Shown here piece after piece: positions 24,842 to 33,990 of a DNA stretch of 64,000 nt. Within the stretch, counting starts at the first letter, position 1. Each line of letters starts with the position of its first letter. Both the position numbers and the translations under genes were made by a program. This stretch comes from an uncultured Faecalibacterium sp. (GTDB lineage: Bacteria; Bacillota; Clostridia; Oscillospirales; Ruminococcaceae), in NCBI GenBank assembly GCA_900539945.1, contig UQDV01000011.1, positions 4,229-68,228 on the forward strand, given 5' to 3'. Below the pieces are notes generated by a model. It had not been told where the DNA came from. It was given only the letters and a program-made list of their open reading frames with translations, and made no database searches.

Positions 24842-26359
24842 ATGACAAATGTCTGCATCATTGCCACCATTGTGATCTATCTGGTGGGCATGCTGCTGGT
24901 GGGCTTTGTATACAGCAAGTCCAACGAGGACAGCACCGACTTTTACCTCGGCGGCCGCAAGATGGGCCCGCTGGTCACTGCTATGAGCGCCGAAGCCAGC
25001 GATATGTCCAGCTGGCTGCTGATGGGCCTGCCCGGCCTTGCCTACCTCACCGGCATTGCGTCGCCGGGCTGGACGGCCATCGGCCTGGCTGTGGGCACCT
25101 GGCTCAACTGGCTCATCGTGGCCCGGCGGCTGCGGCGCTACTCGGCCAATCTGGACGCCATCACGGTGCCGCAGTTCCTGTCGCTGCGGTTCCATGACCA
25201 GCGCAACCTGCTCAACGCGCTGGGCGCGGTGATCATCATCGTGTTCTTTATCCCGTACACGGCTTCCGGCTTTGCGGCCTGCGGCAAGCTGTTCCACAGC
25301 CTGTTCGGCGTGGACTACATGATCGCGATGATCGTGTCCGCACTGGTCATCGTGGGGTACACCATTCTGGGCGGCTTCCGGGCCGTGACCACCACCGACC
25401 TCATCCAGTCGGTGGTCATGAGCATCGCACTGGTGGCGGTGCTGGCCTACGGCATCGGTGTGGCCGGGGGCTGGGGTGCCGTGATGGAAAACGCCCACAG
25501 CCTTTCCGGCTACCTGACCATGGCGGCCAGCCACGACGCTGCCGCCGGGACCGCCGCCTCCTACAGCCTGCTGGACATCGTGTCCACCATGGCCTGGGGC
25601 CTGGGCTACTTTGGCATGCCCCACATCCTGCTGCGGTTCATGGCCATTGAGGACGAAAAGAAGCTGGTGCTCAGCCGCCGCATTGCCAGCGTGTGGGTGG
25701 TCATTGCCATGACGGCCTCCATCGTCATTGGCGTGGTGGGTCTGGGCATGACCAAAGCCGGTGCGCTGGAATTCCTGAGCGGCTCTTCCAGCGAGACCCT
25801 CATCGTGCGCATTGCCAGCCTCATTGCACAGCACGGTGTGCTGGCGGCGGTGCTGGCGGGCCTGATCCTGGCCGGTATTCTGGCGGCCACCATGTCCACC
25901 GCCGACAGCCAGATGCTGGCAGCGGCGTCCAGTGTCTCGCAGAATATCCTGCAGGAGTTCGGCCATATGAAGCTCACCGAAAAGCAGAGCCTGTTTGCGG
26001 CCCGGCTTACCATCATCTGCGTCAGCGTGGTGGGTGTGGTGCTGGCCCGCGACCCGGATTCCAGCGTGTTCGGCATCGTCAGCTTTGCATGGGCCGGTTT
26101 TGGCGGTGCCTTTGGTGCGGTGGTGCTGTGCGCCCTGTTCTGGAAGCGCTGCAACTGGCAGGGTGCACTGGCCGGGATGCTCTGCGGCGGCCTGATGGTC
26201 TTTGTGTGGAAGTACCTCATCAGCCCGCTGGGCGGCGTGTTCGGCATCTATGAGCTGCTGCCGGCCTTCCTGTTTTCGCTGGCAGCCTGCGTGGTGGTCA
26301 GCCTTGCCACCCCGGCCCCCGGTGCGGACATCGAGGCCGAATTTGAAGCGGCGAAATAA
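24842..26359 (+). CDS. putP: Sodium/proline symporter family (SSS) transporter
   Basis: A 505-residue integral membrane symporter with about 12-13 hydrophobic segments. SSS signatures include DFYLGGRKMGP, MSAEASDMSSWLLMGLPG, ITVPQFLSLRF and GFRAVTTTDLIQS; AATMSTADSQMLAAASS matches PutP strongly, including the sodium-site serines and threonine. Start 24842 follows a GAGAGGGGGAACC ribosome site; a longer open frame from 24761 has none. It is monocistronic and ends at a strong bidirectional terminator. Proline is the likely substrate. Confidence 0.92.
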   Translation: MTNVCIIATIVIYLVGMLLVGFVYSKSNEDSTDFYLGGRKMGPLVTAMSAEASDMSSWLLMGLPGLAYLTGIASPGWTAIGLAVGTWLNWLIVARRLRRYSANLDAITVPQFLSLRFHDQRNLLNALGAVIIIVFFIPYTASGFAACGKLFHSLFGVDYMIAMIVSALVIVGYTILGGFRAVTTTDLIQSVVMSIALVAVLAYGIGVAGGWGAVMENAHSLSGYLTMAASHDAAAGTAASYSLLDIVSTMAWGLGYFGMPHILLRFMAIEDEKKLVLSRRIASVWVVIAMTASIVIGVVGLGMTKAGALEFLSGSSSETLIVRIASLIAQHGVLAAVLAGLILAGILAATMSTADSQMLAAASSVSQNILQEFGHMKLTEKQSLFAARLTIICVSVVGVVLARDPDSSVFGIVSFAWAGFGGAFGAVVLCALFWKRCNWQGALAGMLCGGLMVFVWKYLISPLGGVFGIYELLPAFLFSLAACVVVSLATPAPGADIEAEFEAAK

Positions 26360-26371
26360 ACGATAAAAAGC

Positions 26372-26417
26372 AACCAGCCCCGGAACGATGATGGTCGTTC
26401 CGGGGCTGGTTTTTATT
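26372..26417. terminator. Strong bidirectional terminator between putP and pckA
   Basis: AACCAGCCCCGGAACGA / TCGTTCCGGGGCTGGTT (26372-26388 and 26395-26411) has a perfect 17-bp stem, TTTATT on the right and AAAAAG on the left, so it serves both convergent genes. Confidence 0.9.
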
Positions 26418-26443
26418 TGCTTATGATTCAGGCGAGGTTCAGC

Positions 26444-28048
26444 TTACAGCTGAGGGCCGGCAGAGACCAGAGCCTTGCCGTGCTCGTTGCCTTCGTACTT
26501 TGCGAAGTTCTTGATGAAGCGGCCAGCCAGATCCTTTGCCTTCTCCTCCCACTGGGAAGCGTCAGCATAGGTGTCGCGGGGATCCAAGATAGCGGGATCC
26601 ACACCGGGCAGCTGGGTGGGAACCTCGAAGTCGAAGTAGGGGATCTTCTTGGTGGGAGCCTCGTTGATGGCACCGCTCAGGATGGCGTCGATGATGCCGC
26701 GGGTATCCTTGATGGAGATGCGCTTGCCGGTGCCGTTCCAGCCGGTGTTCACCAGGTAAGCCTTGGCGCCGCTGGCCTTCATCTTCTTCACCAGTTCCTC
26801 AGCGTACTTGGTGGGATGCAGCTCCAGGAAGGCCTGGCCGAAGCATGCGGAGAAGGTGGGAGTGGGCTCGGTGATGCCGCGCTCGGTGCCGGCCAGCTTT
26901 GCGGTGAAGCCGGACAGGAAGTAGTACTGGGTCTGCTCCGGGGTCAGGATGGAGACCGGGGGCAGCACGCCGAATGCGTCAGCAGACAGGAAGATGACGT
27001 TCTTGGCTGCGGGTGCAGAAGAGATGGGGCGCACGATGTTCTGGATGTGGTTGATGGGGTAGGACACACGGGTGTTCTCGGTGACGGTCTTGTCGGCGAA
27101 GTCGATGTGGCCCTCAGCATCCAGGGTAACGTTCTCCAGCAGAGCGTTGCGCTTGATGGCGTTGTAGATATCGGGCTCGGAGTCCTTATCCAGGTTGATG
27201 ACCTTTGCGTAGCAGCCGCCCTCGAAGTTGAACACGCCGTTGTCGTCCCAGCCGTGCTCGTCATCGCCGATCAGCAGACGCTTGGGATCGGTGGACAGGG
27301 TGGTCTTGCCGGTGCCGGACAGACCGAAGAAGATGGCGGTGTTCTTGCCCTCCTTATCGGTGTTGGCAGAGCAGTGCATGGAAGCCATGCCCTTCAGCGG
27401 CAGGAAGTAGTTCATCATGGAGAACATGCCCTTCTTCATCTCGCCGCCGTACCAGGTGTTGACGATGACCTGCTCCTTGCTGGTGATGTTGAACACAACA
27501 GCAGTCTCAGAGTTCAGGCCCAGCTCCTTGTAGTTCTCAACCTTAGCCTTGGATGCGTTGTAAACAACGAAGTCCGGCTCAAAGTTCTCCAGCTCCTCAG
27601 CGGTGGGCTTGATGAACATGTTGGTGACAAAGTGTGCCTGCCAGGCCACTTCCATCACAAAGCGGATAGCCATACGGGTGTCCTTGTTGGCACCGCAGAA
27701 AGCATCCACCACATACAGGCGCTTGTTGGACAGCTCCTTCTGGGCGATCTCCTTAACAGCCTTCCAGGCTTCCTGAGAAGCAGGGTGGTTGTCGTTCTTG
27801 TACTCGTCGCTGGTCCACCACACGGTGTCCTTGGAGTTCTCGTCCATGACGATGAACTTGTCCTTGGGGGAGCGGCCGGTGTAAACGCCGGTCATCACGT
27901 TGACGGCGCCCAGCTCGCTGACCTGGCCCTTCTCGTAGCCTTCCAGGCCGGGCTTGGTCTCTTCCTCGAACAGCTGCTCGTAGGAGGGGTTGTACACGAC
28001 CTCAGTCGTGCCGGTGATGCCATACTTGGTCAGATCCAACTTTGCCAT
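26444..28048 (-). CDS. pckA: Phosphoenolpyruvate carboxykinase (ATP)
   Basis: Interconverts oxaloacetate and phosphoenolpyruvate using ATP/ADP. In fermentative anaerobes it often runs toward oxaloacetate for energy conservation. The 534-residue protein has all landmarks: [11 protein letters not shown] near residue 55, [11 protein letters not shown], the P-loop [13 protein letters not shown], the metal-binding [20 protein letters not shown], and [11 protein letters not shown]. Length and motifs are normal. It is a single gene with its own promoter and a shared terminator. Confidence 0.97.
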   Translation of the reverse strand: MAKLDLTKYGITGTTEVVYNPSYEQLFEEETKPGLEGYEKGQVSELGAVNVMTGVYTGRSPKDKFIVMDENSKDTVWWTSDEYKNDNHPASQEAWKAVKEIAQKELSNKRLYVVDAFCGANKDTRMAIRFVMEVAWQAHFVTNMFIKPTAEELENFEPDFVVYNASKAKVENYKELGLNSETAVVFNITSKEQVIVNTWYGGEMKKGMFSMMNYFLPLKGMASMHCSANTDKEGKNTAIFFGLSGTGKTTLSTDPKRLLIGDDEHGWDDNGVFNFEGGCYAKVINLDKDSEPDIYNAIKRNALLENVTLDAEGHIDFADKTVTENTRVSYPINHIQNIVRPISSAPAAKNVIFLSADAFGVLPPVSILTPEQTQYYFLSGFTAKLAGTERGITEPTPTFSACFGQAFLELHPTKYAEELVKKMKASGAKAYLVNTGWNGTGKRISIKDTRGIIDAILSGAINEAPTKKIPYFDFEVPTQLPGVDPAILDPRDTYADASQWEEKAKDLAGRFIKNFAKYEGNEHGKALVSAGPQL

Positions 28049-28172
28049 ATTTGCGTACCTCTACTTTCGTTTGATCCTAACTATGATCTCTGCACAGAAC
28101 ACGGCGCCTTTTTATGGTACGGACACCGTGCCAGGGATATTTTGCTTGTAGATGCAAATTTCCCTATATATC

Positions 28173-28200
28173 ATTATACATAAAATTGTTGCGAAATCAA
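28173..28200 (-). promoter_or_regulatory. Promoter of pckA
   Basis: On the minus strand TTGATT, 16 bases, TATAAT (28195-28200 and 28173-28178), about 125 bases before the start codon. Confidence 0.6.
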
Positions 28201-28460
28201 GAAATCTGCCGGGGGTTTTTGCCAGGGTGAAACAAATTTCCGAAAGAATCTTTGCCAGTTGAATTGAATTCAAGAAGCAGCACCCCTCAAAAACAAGGAA
28301 AAATTAGGCGGAACCTGCCCGCCGCCGCATTTTGATAAAAGATTGACAAACCAGGATGCAAGGTGGGACCCCCGACCCCCGGCGGGGCAAAAAACACAGC
28401 AGGCAGCTCTTTGGCGCAAGACTGAGAAAATGTAAATGAGCACAAAAAACAAGGTGATAG
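28201..28460. other. Non-coding spacer between pckA and the secreted-protein pair
   Basis: AT-rich in places, with a purine/pyrimidine-skewed stretch including GGGACCCCCGACCCCCGG. No ribosome sites or plausible genes are seen. Confidence 0.5.
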
Positions 28461-28490
28461 TTGAAAAAAATAATGACGGTATGATATAAT
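28461..28490 (+). promoter_or_regulatory. Promoter of the first secreted Cys-rich gene
   Basis: TTGAAA at 28461-28466, 18 bases, TATAAT at 28485-28490. The whole promoter-leader region resembles that of the second copy. Confidence 0.7.
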
Positions 28491-28554
28491 AAAGCTAGAG
28501 AGGACTCTCCGAGAAACAGAAACCAACGTACCGAAAGAAAGGAAGTGCTTTTCC

Positions 28555-28956
28555 ATGAAAAAAATCGTCCCGATCCTGCTGGCCATGGTTTTGGCCCTGA
28601 CCCTTTGCCTGGTGGGCTTTGCGGATGCAGAACGCTATGACGATGACCCATTGGAAGAAACGGCGGCTTCCACGTCTGAAGCGGTCCTGGAGGAGGCAGA
28701 GCCTGTCCCTGCCAGGAGCAGCGAGTGCGACGCTTGTGGGAAAATGTCTTGCGTAACCCAAAAAAAAGAGACGTTTGAGACCGGACCGTATGAAGAGAAA
28801 TGCATCCATTATCCCCACGGGACGGACGAAATCTATCATCGGAATGTTACGTATTACCAGGTCTGCGGTTCCTGCGGATACAAGTCCGGCACATGGACTG
28901 TGGACGAGGGAGAGTCGCTCCGGTACTGCCACGGGTGGTCGGCAACAAAGCACTGA
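28555..28956 (+). CDS. Small secreted Cys-rich protein, copy 1
   Basis: A 133-residue protein of unknown function with a clear signal peptide: KK, a hydrophobic core to about residue 22, and probable cleavage after ADA at 25. The mature part begins acidic (ERYDDDP, EEAEPVP) and then has a zinc-ribbon-like cysteine pattern: CDACG, CIH, VCGSCGYKS and CHGW. AAAGGAAG precedes the start. It is a tandem paralogue of the gene at 29121. The first 190 coding bases are nearly identical in the two, while the Cys-rich domain differs. I recognise no named family. Confidence 0.8.
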   Translation: MKKIVPILLAMVLALTLCLVGFADAERYDDDPLEETAASTSEAVLEEAEPVPARSSECDACGKMSCVTQKKETFETGPYEEKCIHYPHGTDEIYHRNVTYYQVCGSCGYKSGTWTVDEGESLRYCHGWSATKH

Positions 28957-29029
28957 GTTCCGGGGAGAGCGATTTTTGTGCCTGAGCGCATTTTTAGGGC
29001 GGCAGAGACGTTTGAAATAAGATGGATCG

Positions 29030-29061
29030 TTGAAGAAATAAGGACGGTAGGATACTATAAT
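29030..29061 (+). promoter_or_regulatory. Promoter of the second secreted Cys-rich gene
   Basis: TTGAAG at 29030-29035 and TACTATAAT at 29053-29061. The -10 can be read as TACTAT with 17-base spacing or TATAAT with 20. It aligns with the promoter of copy 1 (shared GACGGTA and leader bases). Confidence 0.55.
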
Positions 29062-29120
29062 ATTAGGAAGGACCACCCTTGATAAAAAGCGAAGTACCGT
29101 GAGAAAGGAAGCGCTTTTCT

Positions 29121-29507
29121 ATGAAAAAGATCGTCCCGATCCTGCTGGCCGTGGCTTTGGCCCTGGCCCTTTGCCTGGTGGGCTTTGCGGATGCAGAACG
29201 CTATGACGATGATCCATTGGAAGAAACGGCAGTTCCCACGTCTGAAGCGGTCCTGGAGGAGGCAGAGCCTGTCCCTGCCAGGAGCAGCGAGTGTGCAAAG
29301 TGCGGCGAAATGCGAGTTTACATCCAGAAAATAGGCGAATATGAGGCCGGACCCGACCAGGAACCCTGCATCCATAAGACCGCAGGAACCGATGCGGTAT
29401 ATTATAAGTATTGCATCTATCAGGAAGTCTGCCGTGGATGCGGCTACAAATCCCCTGCATGGGATGTTCGCAGCGGCGAGACAAGCAGAGAGTGCCACGG
29501 TTGGTAA
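29121..29507 (+). CDS. Small secreted Cys-rich protein, copy 2
   Basis: A 128-residue paralogue of the protein at 28555. Signal peptide and acidic linker are almost unchanged. The Cys pattern is kept (CAKCG, CIH, VCRGCGYKS, CHGW), but the residues between are largely different, and it has an extra Cys before the VCRGCG block. It has the same AAAGGAAG ribosome site. It has its own promoter and ends at a strong terminator, so each copy can be expressed alone. Confidence 0.8.
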   Translation: MKKIVPILLAVALALALCLVGFADAERYDDDPLEETAVPTSEAVLEEAEPVPARSSECAKCGEMRVYIQKIGEYEAGPDQEPCIHKTAGTDAVYYKYCIYQEVCRGCGYKSPAWDVRSGETSRECHGW

Positions 29508-29552
29508 ACTGTTCCCCGGAGCCGCTGACGGCTTGAAAAACTTATGAGAAAC

Positions 29553-29596
29553 AGCAGCCCAGAGCCCTGAAAACAGCTTTGGGCTGCTTTTTTTTC
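29553..29596 (+). terminator. Terminator after the secreted-protein pair
   Basis: AGCAGCCCAGAGC / GCTTTGGGCTGCT (29553-29565 and 29576-29588), followed by eight T. Confidence 0.88.
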
Positions 29597-29724
29597 CCTT
29601 TTTTGCAATATTTTGGCCAGAAGAAACGTTTTAGTGGTAAAGGAACTTTACTTATGCTATACTGGTTCCGTATATAGATGATACTTTTCCCCCTTTGCCG
29701 GGGGCTGACATAAGGGAAACTGCC

Positions 29725-30348
29725 ATGAAGACCATCTACATCCTGCTTACCCGCTCGGGCACGCTGCTGTCCAATCTGGTCTATCGGCTTACCGGGGCAC
29801 GCTACACCCATGCGTCCCTTGCCTTTGACGAGGACCTCAGCTGTCTGTACAGCTCCACCCGCAAGAACGGCTACACCATGTTCCCCGCAGGCCCCAGCCG
29901 GGAGTACCTGGACCGGGGTGTGTTCCGGCTGCGCCCGGACGTGCCCTGCGCCCTCTATGCGCTGGAGGTGAGCGAGGAGGCCTACACCCGCGCCCGCCGC
30001 CGGGCCGACCACATGATGGCCCACGGCAACCTGTACCGCTTCAATGTGCTGGGGCTGATCCTGTGCGGGCTGCACATCCGCTGGCGGCGGCGTCGGCACT
30101 ATTTCTGCTCGCAGTTCGTCGGCGAGGTGCTGGAAAAGAGCGGGGCACTGGAGCTGCCCAAGCACAGCACCCTGATGCACCCCAACGATTACACCACCCT
30201 GCAGGACCTGCACTGCGTGTACGAGGGGCGGCTGTCCGGCCTGCCGCAGCGCCAGAACATGGACTTTGGCGGGGACGAAACGGTGGTCAGTGTTTACCTT
30301 GGGCTGGCACTGGGCCTTGTGAAGGCAGGCGTGCGGCAGATTTTTTGA
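29725..30348 (+). CDS. Permuted papain-fold (YiiX/NlpC-P60-like) protein
   Basis: A 207-residue protein with the layout of circularly permuted NlpC/P60-type peptidases or amidases: a His in YTHASLAFD (about residue 31) and later a Cys in FCSQFVGEVLEKSG (about 130). No signal peptide is seen, so it is probably cytoplasmic. The order His then Cys supports the YiiX/YebB-like group; activity could be thiol hydrolase or acyltransferase, substrate unknown. AAGGG precedes the chosen ATG; the open frame extends ten codons upstream without a ribosome site. Confidence 0.65.
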   Translation: MKTIYILLTRSGTLLSNLVYRLTGARYTHASLAFDEDLSCLYSSTRKNGYTMFPAGPSREYLDRGVFRLRPDVPCALYALEVSEEAYTRARRRADHMMAHGNLYRFNVLGLILCGLHIRWRRRRHYFCSQFVGEVLEKSGALELPKHSTLMHPNDYTTLQDLHCVYEGRLSGLPQRQNMDFGGDETVVSVYLGLALGLVKAGVRQIF

Positions 30349-30366
30349 AAAAGTTGAAATTGGGTG

Positions 30367-30395
30367 TTGACAAAGGTCGTACTCTGTGATAAACT
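30367..30395 (+). promoter_or_regulatory. Promoter of the tRNA pair
   Basis: Consensus TTGACA at 30367-30372, 17 bases, TAAACT at 30390-30395, about 40 bases before tRNA-Glu. Confidence 0.75.
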
Positions 30396-30436
30396 AGTCA
30401 AGTCGGGAGCGAAAGCCCGATGCAAAATGGACGTAT

Positions 30437-30511
30437 GGCCCGTTGGTCAAGCGGTTAAGACAGAGGCCTCTCACGCCTTTAACATCGGTTCGATTCCGGT
30501 ACGGGTCACCA
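30437..30511 (+). tRNA. tRNA-Glu (anticodon CTC)
   Basis: The acceptor arm GGCCCGT pairs with ACGGGTC; the D-arm is GGTCAAGCGGTTAAGAC; the anticodon stem GAGGC / GCCTT encloses CTCTCAC, giving anticodon CTC; the T-arm is ATCGGTTCGATTCCGGT. A CCA end is encoded. Confidence 0.95.
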
Positions 30512-30552
30512 TTTTATAGTAGTAAAACGGCTGTGTGCCGTTTTATATAGAT

Positions 30553-30629
30553 GCCTCTTTAGCTCAGTCGGTTAGAGCACCTGACTGTTAATCAGGGTGT
30601 CGCCTGTTCGAGTCAGGCAAGAGGCGCCA
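30553..30629 (+). tRNA. tRNA-Asn (anticodon GTT)
   Basis: The acceptor GCCTCTT pairs with AAGAGGC; AGCTCAGTCGGTTAGAGC is the D-arm; the anticodon loop is CTGTTAA with anticodon GTT; the T-arm contains GTTCGAGTC. CCA is encoded after discriminator G. It shares the promoter of tRNA-Glu. Confidence 0.96.
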
Positions 30630-30631
30630 GC

Positions 30632-30665
30632 AAAGCGATGGAAGTTTTCCATCGCTTTTTTCTTT
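30632..30665 (+). terminator. Terminator of the tRNA transcript
   Basis: AAAGCGATGGAA / TTCCATCGCTTT (30632-30643 and 30647-30658) with a short loop, followed by TTTTCTTTTT. Confidence 0.88.
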
Positions 30666-30768
30666 TTCTGCCGCTTTTGTTGACAGGAAATGCGGGGCGG
30701 GATATACTAAAAACAAGTTTAATTATAAAAAACTGTTGGCCAGCGGCATCTGTTTGGATTCCGCCTGC

Positions 30769-30897
30769 GCCCTCTCAGTCATTGCTTCGCAATGCCAGCT
30801 CTCCCCAGGGGAGAGCCAAGCCGCGAAGAGGAGACGTTTGCCTTCTTGCCAAGGGCTCTCCCTTTGGGAGAGCTGGCGCGTCAGCGCCTGAGAGGGC
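30769..30897. repeat. MITE-like palindromic element, copy A
   Basis: The ends GCCCTCTCAG and CTGAGAGGGC are perfect inverted repeats. Inner hairpins include AGCTCTCCCC / GGGGAGAG and GGCTCTCCC / GGGAGAGC. A related element lies at 62186-62366. It is placed in the leader of trpS. Confidence 0.7.
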
Positions 30898-30929
30898 GGG
30901 CTCCGCCGACAGAATAAAAGGAGAAAACC

Positions 30930-31991
30930 ATGAAAAAAGTGATTCTGACGGGCGACCGCCCGACCGGACGTCTGCATGTGGGCCACTACGTCGGCTCCCT
31001 GAAGGAGCGCGTGCGCCTGCAGAACTCCGGCGAGTACGATGAGATCTATGTGATGATCGCCGACGCACAGGCCCTGACCGACAACGCCGACAACCCGGAG
31101 AAGGTGCGCCAGAACATCCTGCAGGTGGCACTGGACTACCTGGCCTGCGGCATCGACCCGGCCAAGACCCACATCTTTATCCAGTCCATGGTGCCGGAGC
31201 TGACGGAACTGAGCTTCTATTATATGAACCTGGTCACCGTGAGCCGCCTGCAGCGCAACCCCACCGTGAAGAGCGAGATCCAGATGCGCAACTTCGAGAC
31301 CAGCATCCCGGTGGGCTTCTTCTGCTACCCCATCAGCCAGGCGGCCGACATCACCGCCTTCAAGGCCACCACGGTGCCCGCCGGTGAGGACCAGAAGCCC
31401 ATGATCGAGCAGTGCTGCGAGATCGTGCACAAGTTCAACTCCGTGTACGGCGACACGCTGGTGGAGCCGGAGATCGTTCTGCCCCAGAATGCTGCCTGCC
31501 TGCGCCTGCCCGGCATTGACGGCAAGGCCAAGATGAGCAAGAGCCTGGGCAACTGCATCTATCTGTCGGAGGAGCCGGAGGACATCAAGAAGAAGGTCAT
31601 GTCCATGTACACCGACCCCAACCACCTGCGGGTGCAGGACCCCGGCCAGGTGGAGGGCAACCCGGTGTTCATCTATCTGGACGCCTTCTGCCGCCCGGAG
31701 CACTTTGCCGAGTTCTGGCCGGAGTACCAGAATCTGGATGAGGTCAAGGCCCACTACCAGCGCGGCGGCCTGGGCGATGTGAAGGTGAAGAAGTTCCTGA
31801 ACAGCGTCATGCAGGCAGAGCTAGAGCCCATCCGTACCCGCCGCAAGGAGTGGGAGCAGCGCCTGCCGGAAGTGGTGGAGATCCTGAAGGAGGGCAGCGC
31901 CTACGCCGAAAAGACCGCCGCCGCCACCCTGGCCGACGTGCGCCGTTCCATGCGCATCGACTACTTTGACAACGACAATCTGCTGAAATAA
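30930..31991 (+). CDS. trpS: Tryptophanyl-tRNA synthetase
   Basis: Charges tRNA-Trp. The 353-residue class I enzyme has the HIGH-type motif LHVGHYVGS (about residue 16) and the KMSKS motif [12 protein letters not shown] (about 203-214). [13 protein letters not shown] and the C-terminal helical domain are normal. AAAAGGAG precedes the start. No T-box is seen; instead the leader holds the palindromic element at 30769-30897. The gene is followed by a strong terminator. Confidence 0.97.
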   Translation: MKKVILTGDRPTGRLHVGHYVGSLKERVRLQNSGEYDEIYVMIADAQALTDNADNPEKVRQNILQVALDYLACGIDPAKTHIFIQSMVPELTELSFYYMNLVTVSRLQRNPTVKSEIQMRNFETSIPVGFFCYPISQAADITAFKATTVPAGEDQKPMIEQCCEIVHKFNSVYGDTLVEPEIVLPQNAACLRLPGIDGKAKMSKSLGNCIYLSEEPEDIKKKVMSMYTDPNHLRVQDPGQVEGNPVFIYLDAFCRPEHFAEFWPEYQNLDEVKAHYQRGGLGDVKVKKFLNSVMQAELEPIRTRRKEWEQRLPEVVEILKEGSAYAEKTAAATLADVRRSMRIDYFDNDNLLK

Positions 31992-31997
31992 AACGCG

Positions 31998-32040
31998 AAA
32001 GGGGCTGTTACACGGGGCTGCTGTGTGACAGCCCCTTTTT
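31998..32040 (+). terminator. Terminator of trpS
   Basis: AAAGGGGCTGT / ACAGCCCCTTT (31998-32008 and 32028-32038), extended inward by ACAC/GTGT and followed by TTTTT. Confidence 0.88.
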
Positions 32041-32059
32041 GCAATAAAGGAGTGTTTTT

Positions 32060-33061
32060 ATGCATCAGGCATCCGATGCACGTTATTCCTCCATGCCGTA
32101 CCACCGCTGCGGCAAGAGCGGCCTGCTGCTGCCCGCCGTCTCGCTGGGGTTCTGGCACAATTTTGGTGACGCGGGCCGCTATGAGACCATGAAGCAGCTC
32201 TGCTTCACCGCATTTGACCACGGCATCACCCACTTCGACCTGGCCAACAACTACGGTCCGGAGCCGGGCAGCGCCGAGAAGAATCTGGGCCGCATCCTGC
32301 ACGAGAACTTCATGCCCTACCGGGATGAACTCATCATCAGCACCAAGGCAGGGTATACCATGTGGGACGGCCCCTATGGTGACTGGGGCAGCCGCAAGTA
32401 TCTGCTGGCCAGCCTGGACCAGAGCCTGCAGCGGCTGGGGCTGGACTATGTGGACATCTACTACCACCATCGCATGGACCCCAACACCCCGCTGGAAGAG
32501 ACCATGGGTGCGCTGGCGACCGCCGTGCAGAGCGGCAAGGCCATCTACGCGGGCCTGTCCAACTACAACGGCGAAACGCTGGAAAAGGCCACGGCCATCC
32601 TGAATGAGCTGCATGTGCCCTTCGTCATCAACCAGAACCGCTACTCCATCTTTGACCGCACCATCGAGAAAAACGGCCTGAAGGAGACGGCCAACCGTCT
32701 GGGCAAGGGCATCATTGCCTTCAGCCCGCTGGCACAGGGCCTGCTCACCGACCGGTATCTGCACGGCATCCCGGCCGATAGCCGGGTGCGCACCGACGGT
32801 CGGTTCCTGAAGGAAAGCGCCCTCACCGAGGAAAAGCTGGCGCAGATCCGTGCCCTGAACGAGATCGCTGCCGCCCGCGGCCAGACCCTGGCCGAGATGG
32901 CGCTGGCCTGGATCCTGAAGGACGGGCAGGTGACCAGTGTGCTGATCGGTGCATCCCGCCCGGAGCAGATCCTGGACAACATCAAGGCGCTGGACAACAC
33001 CACCTTTACCGCCGAAGAGCTGGAGGCCATCGACCGCGCTTCCGGCTACGGCAAGGAGTGA
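32060..33061 (+). CDS. Aldo/keto reductase, YghZ/Gpr type
   Basis: A 333-residue NADPH-dependent reductase. The catalytic tetrad is visible: Asp and Tyr in THFDLANNYGP, Lys in IISTKAGY and His in IYYHHRMDP. GPEPGSAEKNLGRIL and MWDGPYGDWGSRKYL match the YghZ (L-glyceraldehyde 3-phosphate reductase) subfamily, also related to potassium-channel beta subunits. The cofactor loop VLIGASRPEQI is near the C-terminus. AAAGGAG precedes the start. The SDR gene follows four bases after its stop, so both form an operon, perhaps for aldehyde detoxification. Confidence 0.9.
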   Translation: MHQASDARYSSMPYHRCGKSGLLLPAVSLGFWHNFGDAGRYETMKQLCFTAFDHGITHFDLANNYGPEPGSAEKNLGRILHENFMPYRDELIISTKAGYTMWDGPYGDWGSRKYLLASLDQSLQRLGLDYVDIYYHHRMDPNTPLEETMGALATAVQSGKAIYAGLSNYNGETLEKATAILNELHVPFVINQNRYSIFDRTIEKNGLKETANRLGKGIIAFSPLAQGLLTDRYLHGIPADSRVRTDGRFLKESALTEEKLAQIRALNEIAAARGQTLAEMALAWILKDGQVTSVLIGASRPEQILDNIKALDNTTFTAEELEAIDRASGYGKE

Positions 33062-33065
33062 GCAT

Positions 33066-33839
33066 ATGACAAAAACTGTCTGGATCACCGGCGCAAGCTC
33101 CGGCATTGGCCGGGAGTTTGCCCGCCGTTACGCGGCCATGGGCTGCCGTCTCATCCTCACCGCCCGCCGGGCTGACCGGCTGACGGCATTGGCAGAGGAA
33201 CTGAATGACGCCCACGGCACCGTGTGCCGCATCCTGCCCGCCGACCTTGCCGACCGGGCGGACTGCGACCGCCTGTGCGCAGAGCTGGCAGGGGAGCGCA
33301 TCGACATCTTCATCAACAACGCGGGTTTTGGCGTCTGCGGGAGCCTGCTGGAGACCGACCCCGCCAAAGAGGAAGAGATGGTGCAGGTGAACGTGGCCGC
33401 CATGCGGCGGCTGTTCCAGTTTGTGCTGCGCCGGATGCAGGCGCAGGGCGGCGGCACCATCCTGAATGTGGCATCCTCCGCGGGGCTGCTGCCCGGCGGG
33501 CCCTACATGGCGGGCTACTATGCCAGCAAGGCCTATGTGGTCAGCCTGACCCGGGGCGCGGCCCAGGAGCTGCGGGAAAAGCGCAGCCCGGTGTATGTCT
33601 GTGCCCTCTGTCCGGGGCCGGTGAACACCGAGTTCAACGACCGGGCCGGGGTGGTGTTCGCGCTCAAGGGCATCACGCCGGAGTTCTGCGTGGACGAGGC
33701 CATTCACGGTATGCTGCACCATAAGACCATCATCGTACCGTCGGCCTTTATGCGGCTGTGCACCTCGGCGCAGAAGCTGCTGCCCACGCCTCTGCTGATG
33801 CCCATCGTAGCCCGTCAGCAGAAAAAGAAGCTGGGCTGA
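33066..33839 (+). CDS. Short-chain dehydrogenase/reductase
   Basis: A 257-residue NAD(P)-dependent oxidoreductase. It has the cofactor motif ITGASSGIG (about 7-15), NNAGFG, the catalytic Ser in NVASSAG and the YYASK pair (Tyr and Lys about 155-160). ATG 33066 follows AAGGAG located at the end of the aldo/keto reductase gene. The C-terminal segment after CPGPVNTEF is hydrophobic to basic. The substrate is unknown; the sequence resembles the DltE/YqjQ-like general SDR group. Confidence 0.9.
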   Translation: MTKTVWITGASSGIGREFARRYAAMGCRLILTARRADRLTALAEELNDAHGTVCRILPADLADRADCDRLCAELAGERIDIFINNAGFGVCGSLLETDPAKEEEMVQVNVAAMRRLFQFVLRRMQAQGGGTILNVASSAGLLPGGPYMAGYYASKAYVVSLTRGAAQELREKRSPVYVCALCPGPVNTEFNDRAGVVFALKGITPEFCVDEAIHGMLHHKTIIVPSAFMRLCTSAQKLLPTPLLMPIVARQQKKKLG

Positions 33840-33990
33840 CAGGCAAAGCGCACAAAACGCCTGTGGGGCTTTTGTGCAGGCTGCCGAACGCCTGCCCGGG
33901 GCAGGTAGGACGTCTGCCAAAATCAGGACATTTGCATGAAAAAACTTGCCGGAAAGCGAGAAATGCAGTAAAATTGTAGGACAAAATGCC
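33840..33990. other. Intergenic spacer with possible weak terminator
   Basis: GCACAAAA / TTTTGTGC form an inverted repeat just after the SDR gene but without a clear T-run. Nothing else is recognised before the promoter at 33991. Confidence 0.35.

Noticed and set aside
26417..28183. A 588-codon plus-strand frame opposite pckA
   Set aside because: pckA on the minus strand has all catalytic motifs; the plus frame is low-complexity Val/Gly/Leu.
28250..28460. CRISPR-like or tandem repeats in the spacer before the secreted-protein pair
   Set aside because: No regularly spaced repeated units; only local G/C-rich runs. No CRISPR array or cas gene was seen anywhere in the window.
30721..30930. A T-box or tryptophan-responsive RNA upstream of trpS
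   Set aside because: No T-box sequence was found; the structure present is the palindromic repeat element.
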